Source: Eubacterium sp. (GTDB lineage Bacteria; Bacillota; Clostridia; Lachnospirales; Lachnospiraceae). Taken from it: a stretch of 53,151 bases of DNA. Below are positions 23,384 to 32,000 of this stretch, in pieces. Below the pieces are notes generated by a model. It was not told where the DNA came from. It made no database searches and worked only from the letters and a program-made list of their open reading frames with translations. Position numbers and translations under genes: made by a program. The DNA is taken from positions 1-53,151 of the forward strand of contig JAAVZE010000095.1 in assembly GCA_022791495.1 (NCBI GenBank), given 5' to 3'. Position 1 is the first letter of the stretch. Every line of letters begins with the position of its first letter.

Positions 23384-23956
23384 ATGGGAGAAATAACCAT
23401 AGGCACGAAGGAAGTTCAGGATTATTTGTCGAATCCAAACTATATGGAACAACTTCAAGAACAATCTCTGGAAGTACGCAGACAGATTGTGGAACTGGAT
23501 GTGCAGCACAGCGGGATTGTGGCAGAAATCGTTACCACATCGCAAGTGGGAATCTCCTATGATGATAATGCAGGAGGTTCTCAAAACGGAAGAAAAAGGG
23601 ACTTGTCCGACGTTCTGGATGTTACAAAAAGGATGATTGAAGAGCATCGGAAGGAGTACTATTGGAAATACCAGACGATACTTCATCAAATAGAAACATG
23701 CCACCGGTTGTCGCTTGTGTATGATACTTTAGACGCAGTAACAAGGGAAGTACTAAACCGACTATACAAGAAAAAAGAGACCTGGGAGTGTATTGAATAC
23801 GAATTGCAGTTGTCACACCGGAAGCTGTTAAACATACGGAGGAAAGCAATAGAGGATATGCAGTACCGGTACAACTCAAAAATGACAAATCTACAATTAG
23901 CAAAACAGTGTGATCAGGCGGTATTCACGCCTCCAAAGTCACCAAAAAAGGTTTAG
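23384..23956 (+). CDS. ArpU/RinA-like transcription regulator (sigma-region-4-like HTH)
   Basis: A 190-residue protein. The N-terminal part is helical; the C-terminal region YDTLDAVTREVLNRLYKKKE, then TWECIEYELQLSHRKLLNIRRKAIEDM, has the layout of a sigma-70 region 4 HTH as found in ArpU/RinA-type late regulators of phages and mobile elements. These activate structural or transfer operons. It lies between the interrupted ssb and the parM module. RBS AGAAGAGG is ~10 bp upstream. Family call is by pattern; it may instead be a structural HTH protein of the element. Confidence 0.55.
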   Translation: MGEITIGTKEVQDYLSNPNYMEQLQEQSLEVRRQIVELDVQHSGIVAEIVTTSQVGISYDDNAGGSQNGRKRDLSDVLDVTKRMIEEHRKEYYWKYQTILHQIETCHRLSLVYDTLDAVTREVLNRLYKKKETWECIEYELQLSHRKLLNIRRKAIEDMQYRYNSKMTNLQLAKQCDQAVFTPPKSPKKV

Positions 23957-24030
23957 AAAGAGACTGCAAATATTAAGGGACAGCTATCTCTGACTGTCAT
24001 ACTCGAAGGAAAGGAAAAGGGTACAACTAT

Positions 24031-24942
24031 ATGAAAAAAACAGGAGAAAATATCATTATAGGAATCGATCATGGCTATGGTTATATTAAGACAGCTAGTG
24101 AAAACATTATCAAAAGCGGAGTAGAAGCGATTCCGGTACGACCGCCATTTGATGAAGACATATTCGAGATTGGAAACCGTGTCTTTGTTGCTGGACAATA
24201 CCGTTCGGAGCATATGGCAGATAAAACAGTAAATGAGGATTACTACTATTTAACACTGGTGGGAATTGCTATGGAGCTGAAAGCCAACCGGATGAAAAAT
24301 GCAAAGAATGTAATTCTTGCAGTGGGTTTACCTTATTCGTTTTTTTCAGCACAGAAGGAATCGTTTCGCTCCTATCTTATTAAAAAGAAGAGTTTGAACT
24401 TTTCTTACGAGGGAGAAAAGTATCATGTGGAATTGAAGGATATAAAAGTTTATCCGCAGGGGCTTCCGGTGTTGGCAATGATTATGAACCAGTACCGGGA
24501 TAAGACAGTATCAATCGCAGATATTGGTTCCCGGACAATTGATGTAATTACTTACCGGAGAGGAAAACCGTTCTATGATATGTGTTTTTCACTTGATAAA
24601 AAAGGAACGCTTGACTGGATTGATGTAATTGAAAAATACTATCTGTCAAAGTATCAGGAAAAGATCGAGGAAGAGGACATCCAGTGCATTTTCCAGAATC
24701 AGAATACGAGTATTTCTAAGAATCAGTTGCAGTATGTGAAAGATTTGATTAAATTCTATGTCAAAGACGTTATGAAACTGTTGGAAAGCAAAATTCCTAA
24801 TACACTCGTTTTATGTGGCGGTGGTGCTACGGTAGTAAATAATTTTTATAAAATTGAAAATAAAAATGTCATAATAAAAGAAGACATTTTCTGTAATGCC
24901 AAGGGGTATGAGCTTTTAGCGTATAACAGCATGAAGAAGTAA
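24031..24942 (+). CDS. parM: ParM-like plasmid segregation actin
   Basis: A 303-residue actin-like ATPase. Phosphate-1 motif IIIGIDHGYGYIKTA (residues ~8-22), phosphate-2 motif VSIADIGSRTIDVITY (~160-175) and the adenosine motif NTLVLCGGGATVVNN (~262-276) are all present. ParM/AlpA-type filaments push copies of a replicon apart, connected through an adaptor (ParR) bound to a centromere. Here the centromere-like repeats start 4 bp after its stop and the ParR candidate is two genes downstream, with a Rep-like gene between. Such modules occur in ICEs that replicate after excision. AAGGAAAAGGG precedes the ATG. Confidence 0.85.
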   Translation: MKKTGENIIIGIDHGYGYIKTASENIIKSGVEAIPVRPPFDEDIFEIGNRVFVAGQYRSEHMADKTVNEDYYYLTLVGIAMELKANRMKNAKNVILAVGLPYSFFSAQKESFRSYLIKKKSLNFSYEGEKYHVELKDIKVYPQGLPVLAMIMNQYRDKTVSIADIGSRTIDVITYRRGKPFYDMCFSLDKKGTLDWIDVIEKYYLSKYQEKIEEEDIQCIFQNQNTSISKNQLQYVKDLIKFYVKDVMKLLESKIPNTLVLCGGGATVVNNFYKIENKNVIIKEDIFCNAKGYELLAYNSMKK

Positions 24943-24945
24943 AAA

Positions 24946-25067
24946 TACGGAATATTTACGGAAAATGTTTCTTCCAGATGGAAAAAATACGGAATAAATC
25001 CGTAAAATGTTGTTCAGATATTCCGTAAGAACTACGGAATAAGAAAAAAATACCGTAATACTTACGG
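24946..25067 (+). repeat. Phased TACGG/CCGTA repeat array 1 (candidate centromere parC / iterons)
   Basis: Eight copies of the 5-mer in four pairs, one helical turn or about one and a half apart: TACGG 24946 and 24957 (direct, 11 bp); TACGG 24988 with CCGTA 25000 (inverted, 12 bp); CCGTA 25023 with TACGG 25033 (inverted, 10 bp); CCGTA 25053 with TACGG 25063 (inverted, 10 bp). The extended consensus is wTTACGGAAAw or its reverse complement. It fills the gap between parM and the Rep-like gene, the expected place for a parC centromere and operator, or for replication iterons. The same motif and phasing recur at 44378-44607. Confidence 0.8.
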
Positions 25068-25089
25068 AAATGAAACGGAGAAGAAGAGC

Positions 25090-26175
25090 ATGGACTATTT
25101 AACTACCGGGAATACTATTGTAGATGAAGTTTCCAAGATCAATTTTAGCGGAGATATTACGCCACGGATATGGAGAAAAACCATAACGAAAGAAAATGGA
25201 AAGCCTTATGCCCTGGCAAGAGATATTCTGTCTGATATTGTTTACTGGTATCGTGCCATTGAGGAAATGGATGAAAAGACTGGAGAAATCCATTTGAAAA
25301 AGAAGTTTCATGATGATTTGCTGTACAAATCTTATGAACAGCTGTGTGAAGAGTTTGGGGAAAGTAAGCGTGTCATCCGGGATGTCTTGAAACGATTGGA
25401 GGAAATCGGCGTAATCAAACGTCATTTCCGCACGGTCACCACAAAGGGTGGGATGAAGATGAATAATGTTATGTACATAGAGTTAGTACCATCGGTATTG
25501 TATAAGCTGACTTATCCAGAGAGGTCAGCAGGTATCGTGGATTTTCCGCAGAAATCAGAAAAGGAAGAGAAAACAACGGAAAATAAGGCTTCGTTACCAC
25601 CTGATAACAAAAATGACAATAGGGTAGTGACAAAAACGTCACAACGTAATTCAAAGAATACTACAGAGAATACTAATAATTATAATATATCATATCCATC
25701 TATCCAGAGAGAAATCGAAGTACAAGGGGAAACCAGCCCTGCGGGCAGGATGGATGGGATAGATCGGATAAAGAACAAGAAAGAGAACGGTATTCCTGCA
25801 AGCGGGAAAAATGAATCCTATCCGCTGGAATGGATCAAGGACTGGTATGATTACAAATCGCTATGTGTGATGAAACCGGAGTTACAGCAGGATATCGACT
25901 GTGTTATCAATCTTCTTTACGACACATTGAACACGACCCGGAGGACAATCCGGGTAATGGGGGAAGAAAAGCCGAAAGACGTGGTGAATTCAAGGCTGCT
26001 GCAACTGGATTCCCTGGATTTGATATATGCGATTGAGCAGTACCAAAGCCAGACAACGAGGATAAGGCACCAGCAGTCCTATCTCCTGACCGTTTTGTAT
26101 CAAGCGAAGGGTCAGTCACATCTGGATATCGGAAATCAGGTAAAATACGACGCAGAGAAGAGGAAGGGAGAGTAG
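25090..26175 (+). CDS. Rep-like winged-helix protein, candidate replication initiator
   Basis: A 361-residue protein. The N-terminal third carries a winged helix (YKSYEQLCEEFGESKRVIRD, VLKRLEEIGVIKRHFR, residues ~80-120). A polar, Asn/Lys-rich linker (~155-245) follows. The C-terminal ~100 residues (TTRRTIRVMGEEKPKDVVNS, RLLQLDSLDLIYAIEQY, SYLLTVLYQAKG) resemble the DUF6017-like tail seen in Bacillota replication initiators and ICE proteins. It sits between parM and the ParR-like gene, right after the repeat array, a typical place for an iteron-binding initiator. Replication of the excised circle is the likely role. A transcription-regulator role cannot be excluded. Confidence 0.6.
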   Translation: MDYLTTGNTIVDEVSKINFSGDITPRIWRKTITKENGKPYALARDILSDIVYWYRAIEEMDEKTGEIHLKKKFHDDLLYKSYEQLCEEFGESKRVIRDVLKRLEEIGVIKRHFRTVTTKGGMKMNNVMYIELVPSVLYKLTYPERSAGIVDFPQKSEKEEKTTENKASLPPDNKNDNRVVTKTSQRNSKNTTENTNNYNISYPSIQREIEVQGETSPAGRMDGIDRIKNKKENGIPASGKNESYPLEWIKDWYDYKSLCVMKPELQQDIDCVINLLYDTLNTTRRTIRVMGEEKPKDVVNSRLLQLDSLDLIYAIEQYQSQTTRIRHQQSYLLTVLYQAKGQSHLDIGNQVKYDAEKRKGE

Positions 26176-26181
26176 GCAATC

Positions 26182-26571
26182 ATGAAAGCGGATGAGAAGG
26201 AAGTAAAGAGAAAAAGACTGGAGATATCCTTGAATCTGGATAACAAGGAGGATAGAGAGGTTTGGAATATCCTCAAAAAAAAGAAAAATATCAATGCGTA
26301 TTTCCGGCAGGCGGTTCTATATCAGGCAAAAGGGCAGCGTTTAGACTGGCAGACGGCACAGGATATCCGGGAAACAATTGAGAGAACAATAAAGGAAGTG
26401 CTTTCGTCCGGTTCTGTACCGATATTGTCGGAAAAGAAAGAACTTTTCCCGGAGATGGTGCAGGAAGAAGAGGGCTCAAGAAGTGAGGGAACATCGGAGG
26501 CTGTAATGCCAGAGACGGATGATGATTTTCTTGATTTAAGAGGGTTTGAAGATTTTTTGGGAGAAAAATAG
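26182..26571 (+). CDS. parR: ParR-like ribbon-helix-helix protein
   Basis: A 129-residue protein. The first ~50 residues (KRLEISLNLDNKEDREVWNI, then LKKKKNINAYFRQAVLYQ) have the beta-strand plus two-helix layout of ParR, whose RHH dimer binds centromere repeats in helical phase. The C-terminus is acidic and disordered with a short hydrophobic end (DDDFLDLRGFEDFLGEK), like the ParM-binding tail of ParR. It begins 6 bp after the Rep-like gene, so both share a transcript. It is the natural candidate to bind both TACGG/CCGTA arrays. The order parM-repeats-rep-parR is unusual, since parM and parR are normally adjacent. Confidence 0.7.
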   Translation: MKADEKEVKRKRLEISLNLDNKEDREVWNILKKKKNINAYFRQAVLYQAKGQRLDWQTAQDIRETIERTIKEVLSSGSVPILSEKKELFPEMVQEEEGSRSEGTSEAVMPETDDDFLDLRGFEDFLGEK

Positions 26572-26601
26572 ATATAAATGGAGATGAAAGGAGCTGTATA
26601 T

Positions 26602-26838
26602 ATGCAAAAAAACGAGGATATAAAAAAATATAAGGCAACTGCAAAATACAATCTTATGCTGACAGATAATCCAGGAATTAAATGGATAAAGGATAGAAAG
26701 TATGATCTCTGTTATAACCATGGCGCCTATGAACTGTCGAGTGAAAACGGTACTACGTTTTATACGGATTCAGCATTTGAGGGTCTGAAAAGGATATTTA
26801 ATATTGAGCAGGAGCAAAAAAGCAGACTTAATTGTTAG
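26602..26838 (+). CDS. Small hypothetical ICE protein
   Basis: A 78-residue protein (MQKNEDIKKYKATAKYNLML to a QEQKSRLN-C end) with no recognised domain, no signal peptide and no membrane helix. ATG 26602 is chosen because AAAGGAG is 8 bp upstream. It is the last gene of the segregation transcript; about 150 bp with a new promoter follow. Function unknown. Confidence 0.55.
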   Translation: MQKNEDIKKYKATAKYNLMLTDNPGIKWIKDRKYDLCYNHGAYELSSENGTTFYTDSAFEGLKRIFNIEQEQKSRLNC

Positions 26839-26924
26839 AGTTTGGAAAATCCAGTAATAGAAAATAATCACTTTATATTTCGCTGTTGAATAAGTTTGAG
26901 GAATTTGTAGGGAGAAAAATTTTC

Positions 26925-26954
26925 TTGACAAAACCACTCAATGAGTGGTAAAAT
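26925..26954 (+). promoter_or_regulatory. Sigma-A promoter with a palindromic operator in its spacer
   Basis: TTGACA (26925-26930), 18-bp spacer, TAAAAT (26949-26954). The spacer contains the perfect palindrome CCACTCA-A-TGAGTGG (26934-26948), filling nearly the entire interval. A dimeric repressor bound there would block RNA polymerase. It drives the HTH gene at 26985, which is the obvious candidate repressor (autoregulation). Confidence 0.8.
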
Positions 26955-26984
26955 GAAATTAGAAAATAGTAAAGGGGGAAAAAT

Positions 26985-27215
26985 ATGCCAGAAGAAGATT
27001 TTTCTTCTTTGCAACCCGAAAAGAAAGCGGTGCCTAAAGATCGTATAAAGGAGATCCGGGCATGGACAGATTTGTCTCAAGAGAAGTTTTCGCAGAAATA
27101 TAAGATTCCCAAAAGAACTATTGAAAACTGGGAGACCGGAAAAAGGAATCCTCCAGAGTATGTTATGTATCTGCTTGAGAGGGTGGTAAAAGAAGAGTTT
27201 AAAGAAAAAGGTTAA
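26985..27215 (+). CDS. Helix-turn-helix regulator (Cro/XRE-like)
   Basis: A 76-residue DNA-binding protein. The HTH is residues ~25-58: IRAWTDLSQEKFSQKYKIPK followed by RTIENWETGKRNPPEYVM, with the W-E-x-G-x-R-x-P signature of XRE/YiaG-type regulators. AAAGGGGG lies 6 bp before ATG 26985. The promoter upstream has an exact palindrome in its spacer, suggesting negative autoregulation. In ICEs such small regulators often decide between quiescence and transfer; targets beyond its own promoter are not visible. Confidence 0.8.
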   Translation: MPEEDFSSLQPEKKAVPKDRIKEIRAWTDLSQEKFSQKYKIPKRTIENWETGKRNPPEYVMYLLERVVKEEFKEKG

Positions 27216-27341
27216 AGTGAATCTGACAAACAAAGCGGACCTAATTGCACCTAAGATGTCGTTGCAATGTAGGAATTCATGTAGTAAAATATAATTGTGA
27301 AAGAATGTAAATGTTCACTTGAAAGAGGAGTACAAGTAGAA

Positions 27342-27767
27342 ATGAAAAACGATTTGGAAAATAATCAAATACCAACCCTTTGCTGTCCAGTATGTGGCTC
27401 AAGAGACTTGCAGGGGGTATTAGATAAATTAGATACGACATACTGGCTATGTAAAACTTGTGGAGATAAATTTAGGCAGTTAGAAGATATTTTAATTGAT
27501 CTAAAGTTTGAAAAAAGAAAAAAACGGGTTAATTTGGTTAAAGATATTATCTTTATCGCAGCATTATTATTTGCCTTTTGCAAAGTCAAAATATCCATGC
27601 AGGGAATGGATGGAATAATACCGTTATATGTAATTGGTGTTATTTTTGTTGCAGAACTATTGATTTTTATGTGCAAGTCATCCAGATACCGAAAAAGAAT
27701 TAGGATGTATGAAAGGGAGGCAGCGCATACAATGAATTCAAGAGTGTTTCTGGAGGATAAACAGTGA
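27342..27767 (+). CDS. Zinc-ribbon protein with two transmembrane helices
   Basis: A 141-residue protein. The N-terminus has a zinc ribbon (CCPVCGSRDL...WLCKTCGDKF, residues ~14-45), then a charged segment, then two transmembrane helices (DIIFIAALLFAFCKV and YVIGVIFVAELLIFMC) and a basic tail. It looks like a cytoplasmic zinc ribbon tethered to the membrane; I do not recognise the family. ATG 27342 has AAAGAGGAG ~11 bp upstream; GTG 27297 is an alternative start in frame. It precedes the secreted CAP-domain gene. Confidence 0.55.
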   Translation: MKNDLENNQIPTLCCPVCGSRDLQGVLDKLDTTYWLCKTCGDKFRQLEDILIDLKFEKRKKRVNLVKDIIFIAALLFAFCKVKISMQGMDGIIPLYVIGVIFVAELLIFMCKSSRYRKRIRMYEREAAHTMNSRVFLEDKQ

Positions 27768-27808
27768 ATAAAGTATAAGGATTATTGACAGAGAGAGGAG
27801 GGTTTCTT

Positions 27809-28822
27809 ATGAAATGGACGAGAAGTAAGGTTTTGGGGATATTTCTGATGCTGTTTGTTCTCTGCGGTGTGATGGCAAATAAAGAGAATGTGCAGGCAAA
27901 AGTTGTAAAGAAATTGACAATGGCAGTCGGAGACTTGAAGACATATTCCTATCGGAAAGCAAAGAAAATTAAGATTACAGTAAACAAAAAGGGAATTGTT
28001 TCTGCGAAAAATAGTAAAAAATTTTCCTATAAAAATCTGCAGATAAGACCTCAAAAGGCTGGAAAGGTGAGAATTACAACGAAAGTAACATTGAAGGGTA
28101 GAAAGAGGCAGACTTATGTATATGATGTTACAGTAAGAGATGAAAGATATTATGAAAAGCAAGCATGGGAAAAACAGAATCAATATCGTATAGAAGCGGG
28201 TGTAGATTCGTTGGAATGGTCTGATGAACTATACCAATTAGCAAAATATAGGGCTGAAACAAGTGGGTTTGATAAACATAAGAATATGGAAAGAGATATA
28301 GTAGATTTTTTTTCAAAGAAAAATAAAAATAGTACGATTTTTGTACTCCATATTAGAGAGAATCTTCATACTGGCACTTATGTTGGTGCTATGAGTAATT
28401 GGCGAGCCAGCCCCGATCACTATAGAACTATGATAAATTCCGATTGGAAGAGTGGGGCAGTTTATTATGATGGTAAAGGATGTCAGGTCGCTATGTTTTC
28501 GAGTTTGACAGTAGCAGAGATGAAAACAGCAGGTGACAAACAAAATACATCTGAGTTACGCGTTAAAAGGAAAGATACTGCTACCGATACTTTTTTGACT
28601 GGTTCACAGTTTACCATTGTAAAAGTGTCAGATGGCAGTATGGTGTGTTCTATTGGCATATCTGTTTCTAAAACAGAATGTAAAACATTAAAACTAGTGC
28701 CAGGAGAAACCTACAAAATATACGAAGTGATTACCCCTACAGGATATAAAAAAGCAAAATCTCTTATCTTTACTGTTAAGCCACTTAGCGAAGGGGTGAC
28801 TTATATTACCATGTCAGATTAG
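27809..28822 (+). CDS. Secreted CAP-domain protein with a C-terminal Cna-B/SpaA-like domain
   Basis: A 337-residue exported protein. The signal peptide is residues ~1-30 (SKVLGIFLMLFVLCGVM then a cleavage region NVQA). Residues ~35-110 form a Lys-rich beta domain. A CAP/SCP domain follows (~115-245): NQYRIEAGVDSLEWSDELYQ, LAKYRAETSGF and the late NWRASPDHYRTMINSDWKSG, which contains the H-Y-R-x-M pattern of the family. The C-terminal ~75 residues (TATDTFLTGSQFTIVKVSDG and PGETYKIYEVITPTGYKKA) look like a Cna-B isopeptide domain, the type used in the adhesin next door. No sortase signal or membrane anchor is visible, so it is probably released or wall-associated. RBS GAGGAGGG; terminator follows. 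Confidence 0.75.
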   Translation: MKWTRSKVLGIFLMLFVLCGVMANKENVQAKVVKKLTMAVGDLKTYSYRKAKKIKITVNKKGIVSAKNSKKFSYKNLQIRPQKAGKVRITTKVTLKGRKRQTYVYDVTVRDERYYEKQAWEKQNQYRIEAGVDSLEWSDELYQLAKYRAETSGFDKHKNMERDIVDFFSKKNKNSTIFVLHIRENLHTGTYVGAMSNWRASPDHYRTMINSDWKSGAVYYDGKGCQVAMFSSLTVAEMKTAGDKQNTSELRVKRKDTATDTFLTGSQFTIVKVSDGSMVCSIGISVSKTECKTLKLVPGETYKIYEVITPTGYKKAKSLIFTVKPLSEGVTYITMSD

Positions 28823-28850
28823 ATATTTACAAAGCTGTATAAAAAATAAG

Positions 28851-28895
28851 ACCTTTCAGTTAATTTCAGTAAGAAATTAACCGGGAGGTTTTTTT
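28851..28895 (+). terminator. Intrinsic terminator after the CAP-domain gene
   Basis: ACCT (28851-28854) and GTTAATTTC (28859-28867) pair with GAAATTAAC (28873-28881) and AGGT (28886-28889), followed by a run of T (28889-28895). Confidence 0.8.
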
Positions 28896-29081
28896 ATGCC
28901 ATGAAAATGCAGGATTTACAGAGAAAGGAGCAGATGGATATGGAGGTTGTACGTTCTCCCCCTGGCGGGAAAATGTCTGATGGAAAAAGACAGTAACATA
29001 CTGATACTGTAAACTGGGAAGTGCTGCTGCAGTAGTACTTCCTTTTATTGTGCAGAAAAGCTGCATGGAAAGGAAAATAAA
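28896..29081 (+). promoter_or_regulatory. Leader region of the adhesin-transfer operon with a hairpin
   Basis: A near-perfect 26-bp inverted repeat GGAAGTGCT...AGTACTTCC (29017-29042) centred on CTGCAG and followed by TTTT looks like a terminator or attenuator in front of the adhesin gene. A 31-codon frame (28901-28996) precedes it and could be a leader peptide or chance; it has no convincing RBS. I see no clear sigma-A promoter here. Confidence 0.5.
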
Positions 29082-32000
29082 ATGATAAAAGCAGTAAAAC
29101 GAATCCTGGCGGGCCTGCTCATATCTGCCCTATTACTTGGAATATGCCCACAGATTGACAGTCAGGAAGCAAAAGCGGGAACGACGTATGACGTCTCCCT
29201 GAATCAGTTAGGGAAAAAGGGGGCATTTAAAGCAGGAACCAAAAGCAAAGGAAGCAATGACAACTGGTGGAAAATGACGGTAAACGGAAATTCTGCTTTC
29301 TGTCTTAACCTTGGGCTTACATGCCACTCTGGGGATACTTATGAAGAAAAAACCAGCGGTACATACAAAAGCCATGGATCCGGCGAAAAAGGACCATGGT
29401 ATGCTTGTATCGGTTACTGGTATGATGTGGTGCATAATCGGAGTAATAAAGCTTATCTGATGTCACAGGCGCTCACATGGACGATCGAAGAGGACGGCAC
29501 TTCAAAATCTGACCTTGTAAAAGCCATTCAAACAGTAAAAAATAACACGGGATGGTTCAGTAGCAAAACAGCAGAAGAACTGTATACGACTATCTTCCAG
29601 TATTTGGATTCTGATAAAGTCGAGGTGACGGCAGACTATACAAGATACGAATACACGGGAAACCAGAGTGGACAGAGGCAGGTGCTGATTAAATTAACAT
29701 CAAATCCTAATCCTACACCACCGGAATGGAAAACTTACAGCACATCCAAGCGTTACCGTCAGCGTATCACGTTGTATAAAAAGGACGAAGACGGAAATCC
29801 GCTTTCCAATGTCGAGTTTTCCTTGACAGTCAACAACGTGGATGAGTGTTACTATATCCTCTGCAATGGTGCAGGGGAAGCTACCGAGGAAACGGATTTC
29901 GGTTCTGCCAACACGGATTTCTTTACTACGACCAATACTACAGATGCCAGCGGAAGGCTGTACTACATCTTTGCGTTTCGACTACAGACAAAAGAGTATG
30001 GATATGTAGAAGAGGCTGTACTTGCCACAATGGATAACGACGCAAAGAAAAAGGTAAAGGCAGACATGGATGATGATGATGTGTCATACGGTTCCGGACT
30101 TACAAAAGCAGAAGCACAGGAGCTGGCAGCGGATGACCTTCAGAAACAGTTCAGCCAGATTTCAAATACTTTTGTTATCCAGGAGACAAATACCAATAAT
30201 GGAAATGTATTTATGGATCCTGAGTATGGTGTCGGTAAGACAGTCACGATAGAAGCTTCAAATTCATGGTTTCGGGATGATGCCAACGACTACTGGGAAG
30301 ATAAGCACTGGCAGGATGGCGGAAACGGAAACGCATGTGATTACACCAAGAATATCATTCTGAATATTCCGCAGCCTTACAAGCGTGTTTCCTACAAAAT
30401 CAAAAAGAATGATGATTACGCTACAGATAAGAAAGCCCACGGTGACGCTGTTTTGCAGGGAGCAATATACCAGCTGTATTCCGATGCGCCATGCACCGTA
30501 CCGGCAACGGTATACACGGATGAAAACGGAACATTTTCAGCAGAATGCCCGGTTCTGGTAACAGATCAGAATGGAGAGTTTACCACACCATATCTGCGGA
30601 GCGGTGTGACGTACTATCTGAAAGAGATCAAGCCATCAAGAGGCTATCTACTAAACGAAAATGCGATTCCGCTTCTTGCAGACGCATCTGACCGTACAGA
30701 GAAGGTTACGCCGACCAAAGAAACAATAGAGACGACAGAATCACCAATTCTTGGTTACATTGGGGTCTATAAGATTATTGGTAATGGTGGAGAGACCGGA
30801 AAAGCAAAATGGGAGCCAGGGGCACAGTTTAAGGTTTATCTCAAATCCAAAGGCAGTTATGACGCTTGCGATGACTACGAGAGGGATTTTATTACCGTGG
30901 GAGAAGATGGAAACGCCATTTCCCATAAGCTGTATTTTGGAACATATGTAGTAGAGCAGGTTAGTAACGGTGGTGAAGATACGGAACTGATCGGACATTA
31001 TGAAACGACAATTGAACAGCCGGAGCAGACAAATATTGACGTTATCATCAATGAGTTGTTCCGAGCCTACCTTCGTGTCGTGAAAAAGGATGGAAACACG
31101 GAAAAATCAGTTCTGAAACCTGGAACATCATACCAGATATACAAAGTCAAGGATTCGGGAGAAGAGGAACTTGTCACACAGAGTACCAGTAACGGTAACA
31201 AGGTGGAAACGTGTGATACATGGACGACGGATGAATCCGGTATCATAATGACCTATAAGGCATTAACATCCGGCAAATACCGTATCTATGAGACAAACAG
31301 TGCGACCGGGCTTCATATTACGAAAGAGTATATCGAAGTCGAGATTAACAGCAAGGCACAGAATTATGTCGTGGAAAACGATGGTATCGAAACAACATAT
31401 ACGGTTGTTGAAGTGGAATACGTAAACGATGAAACTCATGGCAGGCTTTCCCTGAAAAAGACCGGAGAGCAGCTAAGCGGTTTTACCAGAACCGTGGCTA
31501 CAGAAACTGGCAGTGTGGAGCTGCCTGTGGATACACTCTTCCCGGTAGCGGCTTCGGTTACTTCAAATAACAGCTTCCTATCCATAGTAAGTGGAAAATT
31601 CATATGGAAAGAAACAAGTATCAAAGGAGCAGTATTTGAAGTATATGCAAAAGAAAATATCGAAACGCAGGATGGACAAGGCGATTACTGGTTTAAGAAA
31701 GGAGATCTGGCAGCTACCATCACCACCGGCGAGGGGGCAGAGTTCACTTCAAAATGTGGCGGTATTACATCCTATGAGACGGATGAGGATGGAATCGTAA
31801 CCATTGATCTGCCACTCGGAAAATACAAGATCGTAGAAAAAGAAACGTTATACGGTTATGTATTGCCGGAGAAAAATGAATGGACGGTTGAATTCACGTG
31901 GAATAATAAAGATGAGATTTTTGTGTACGACAGTTCCGGAACAACAGACAAGAACGGTCTGCTCACTGTAAAAAATGAACGGGCAAAACCCGCACTTACG

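Noticed and set aside
28901-28996. 31-codon ORF as a regulatory leader peptide
   Set aside because: No convincing ribosome binding site and no codon pattern suggesting attenuation; noted only in the leader entry.
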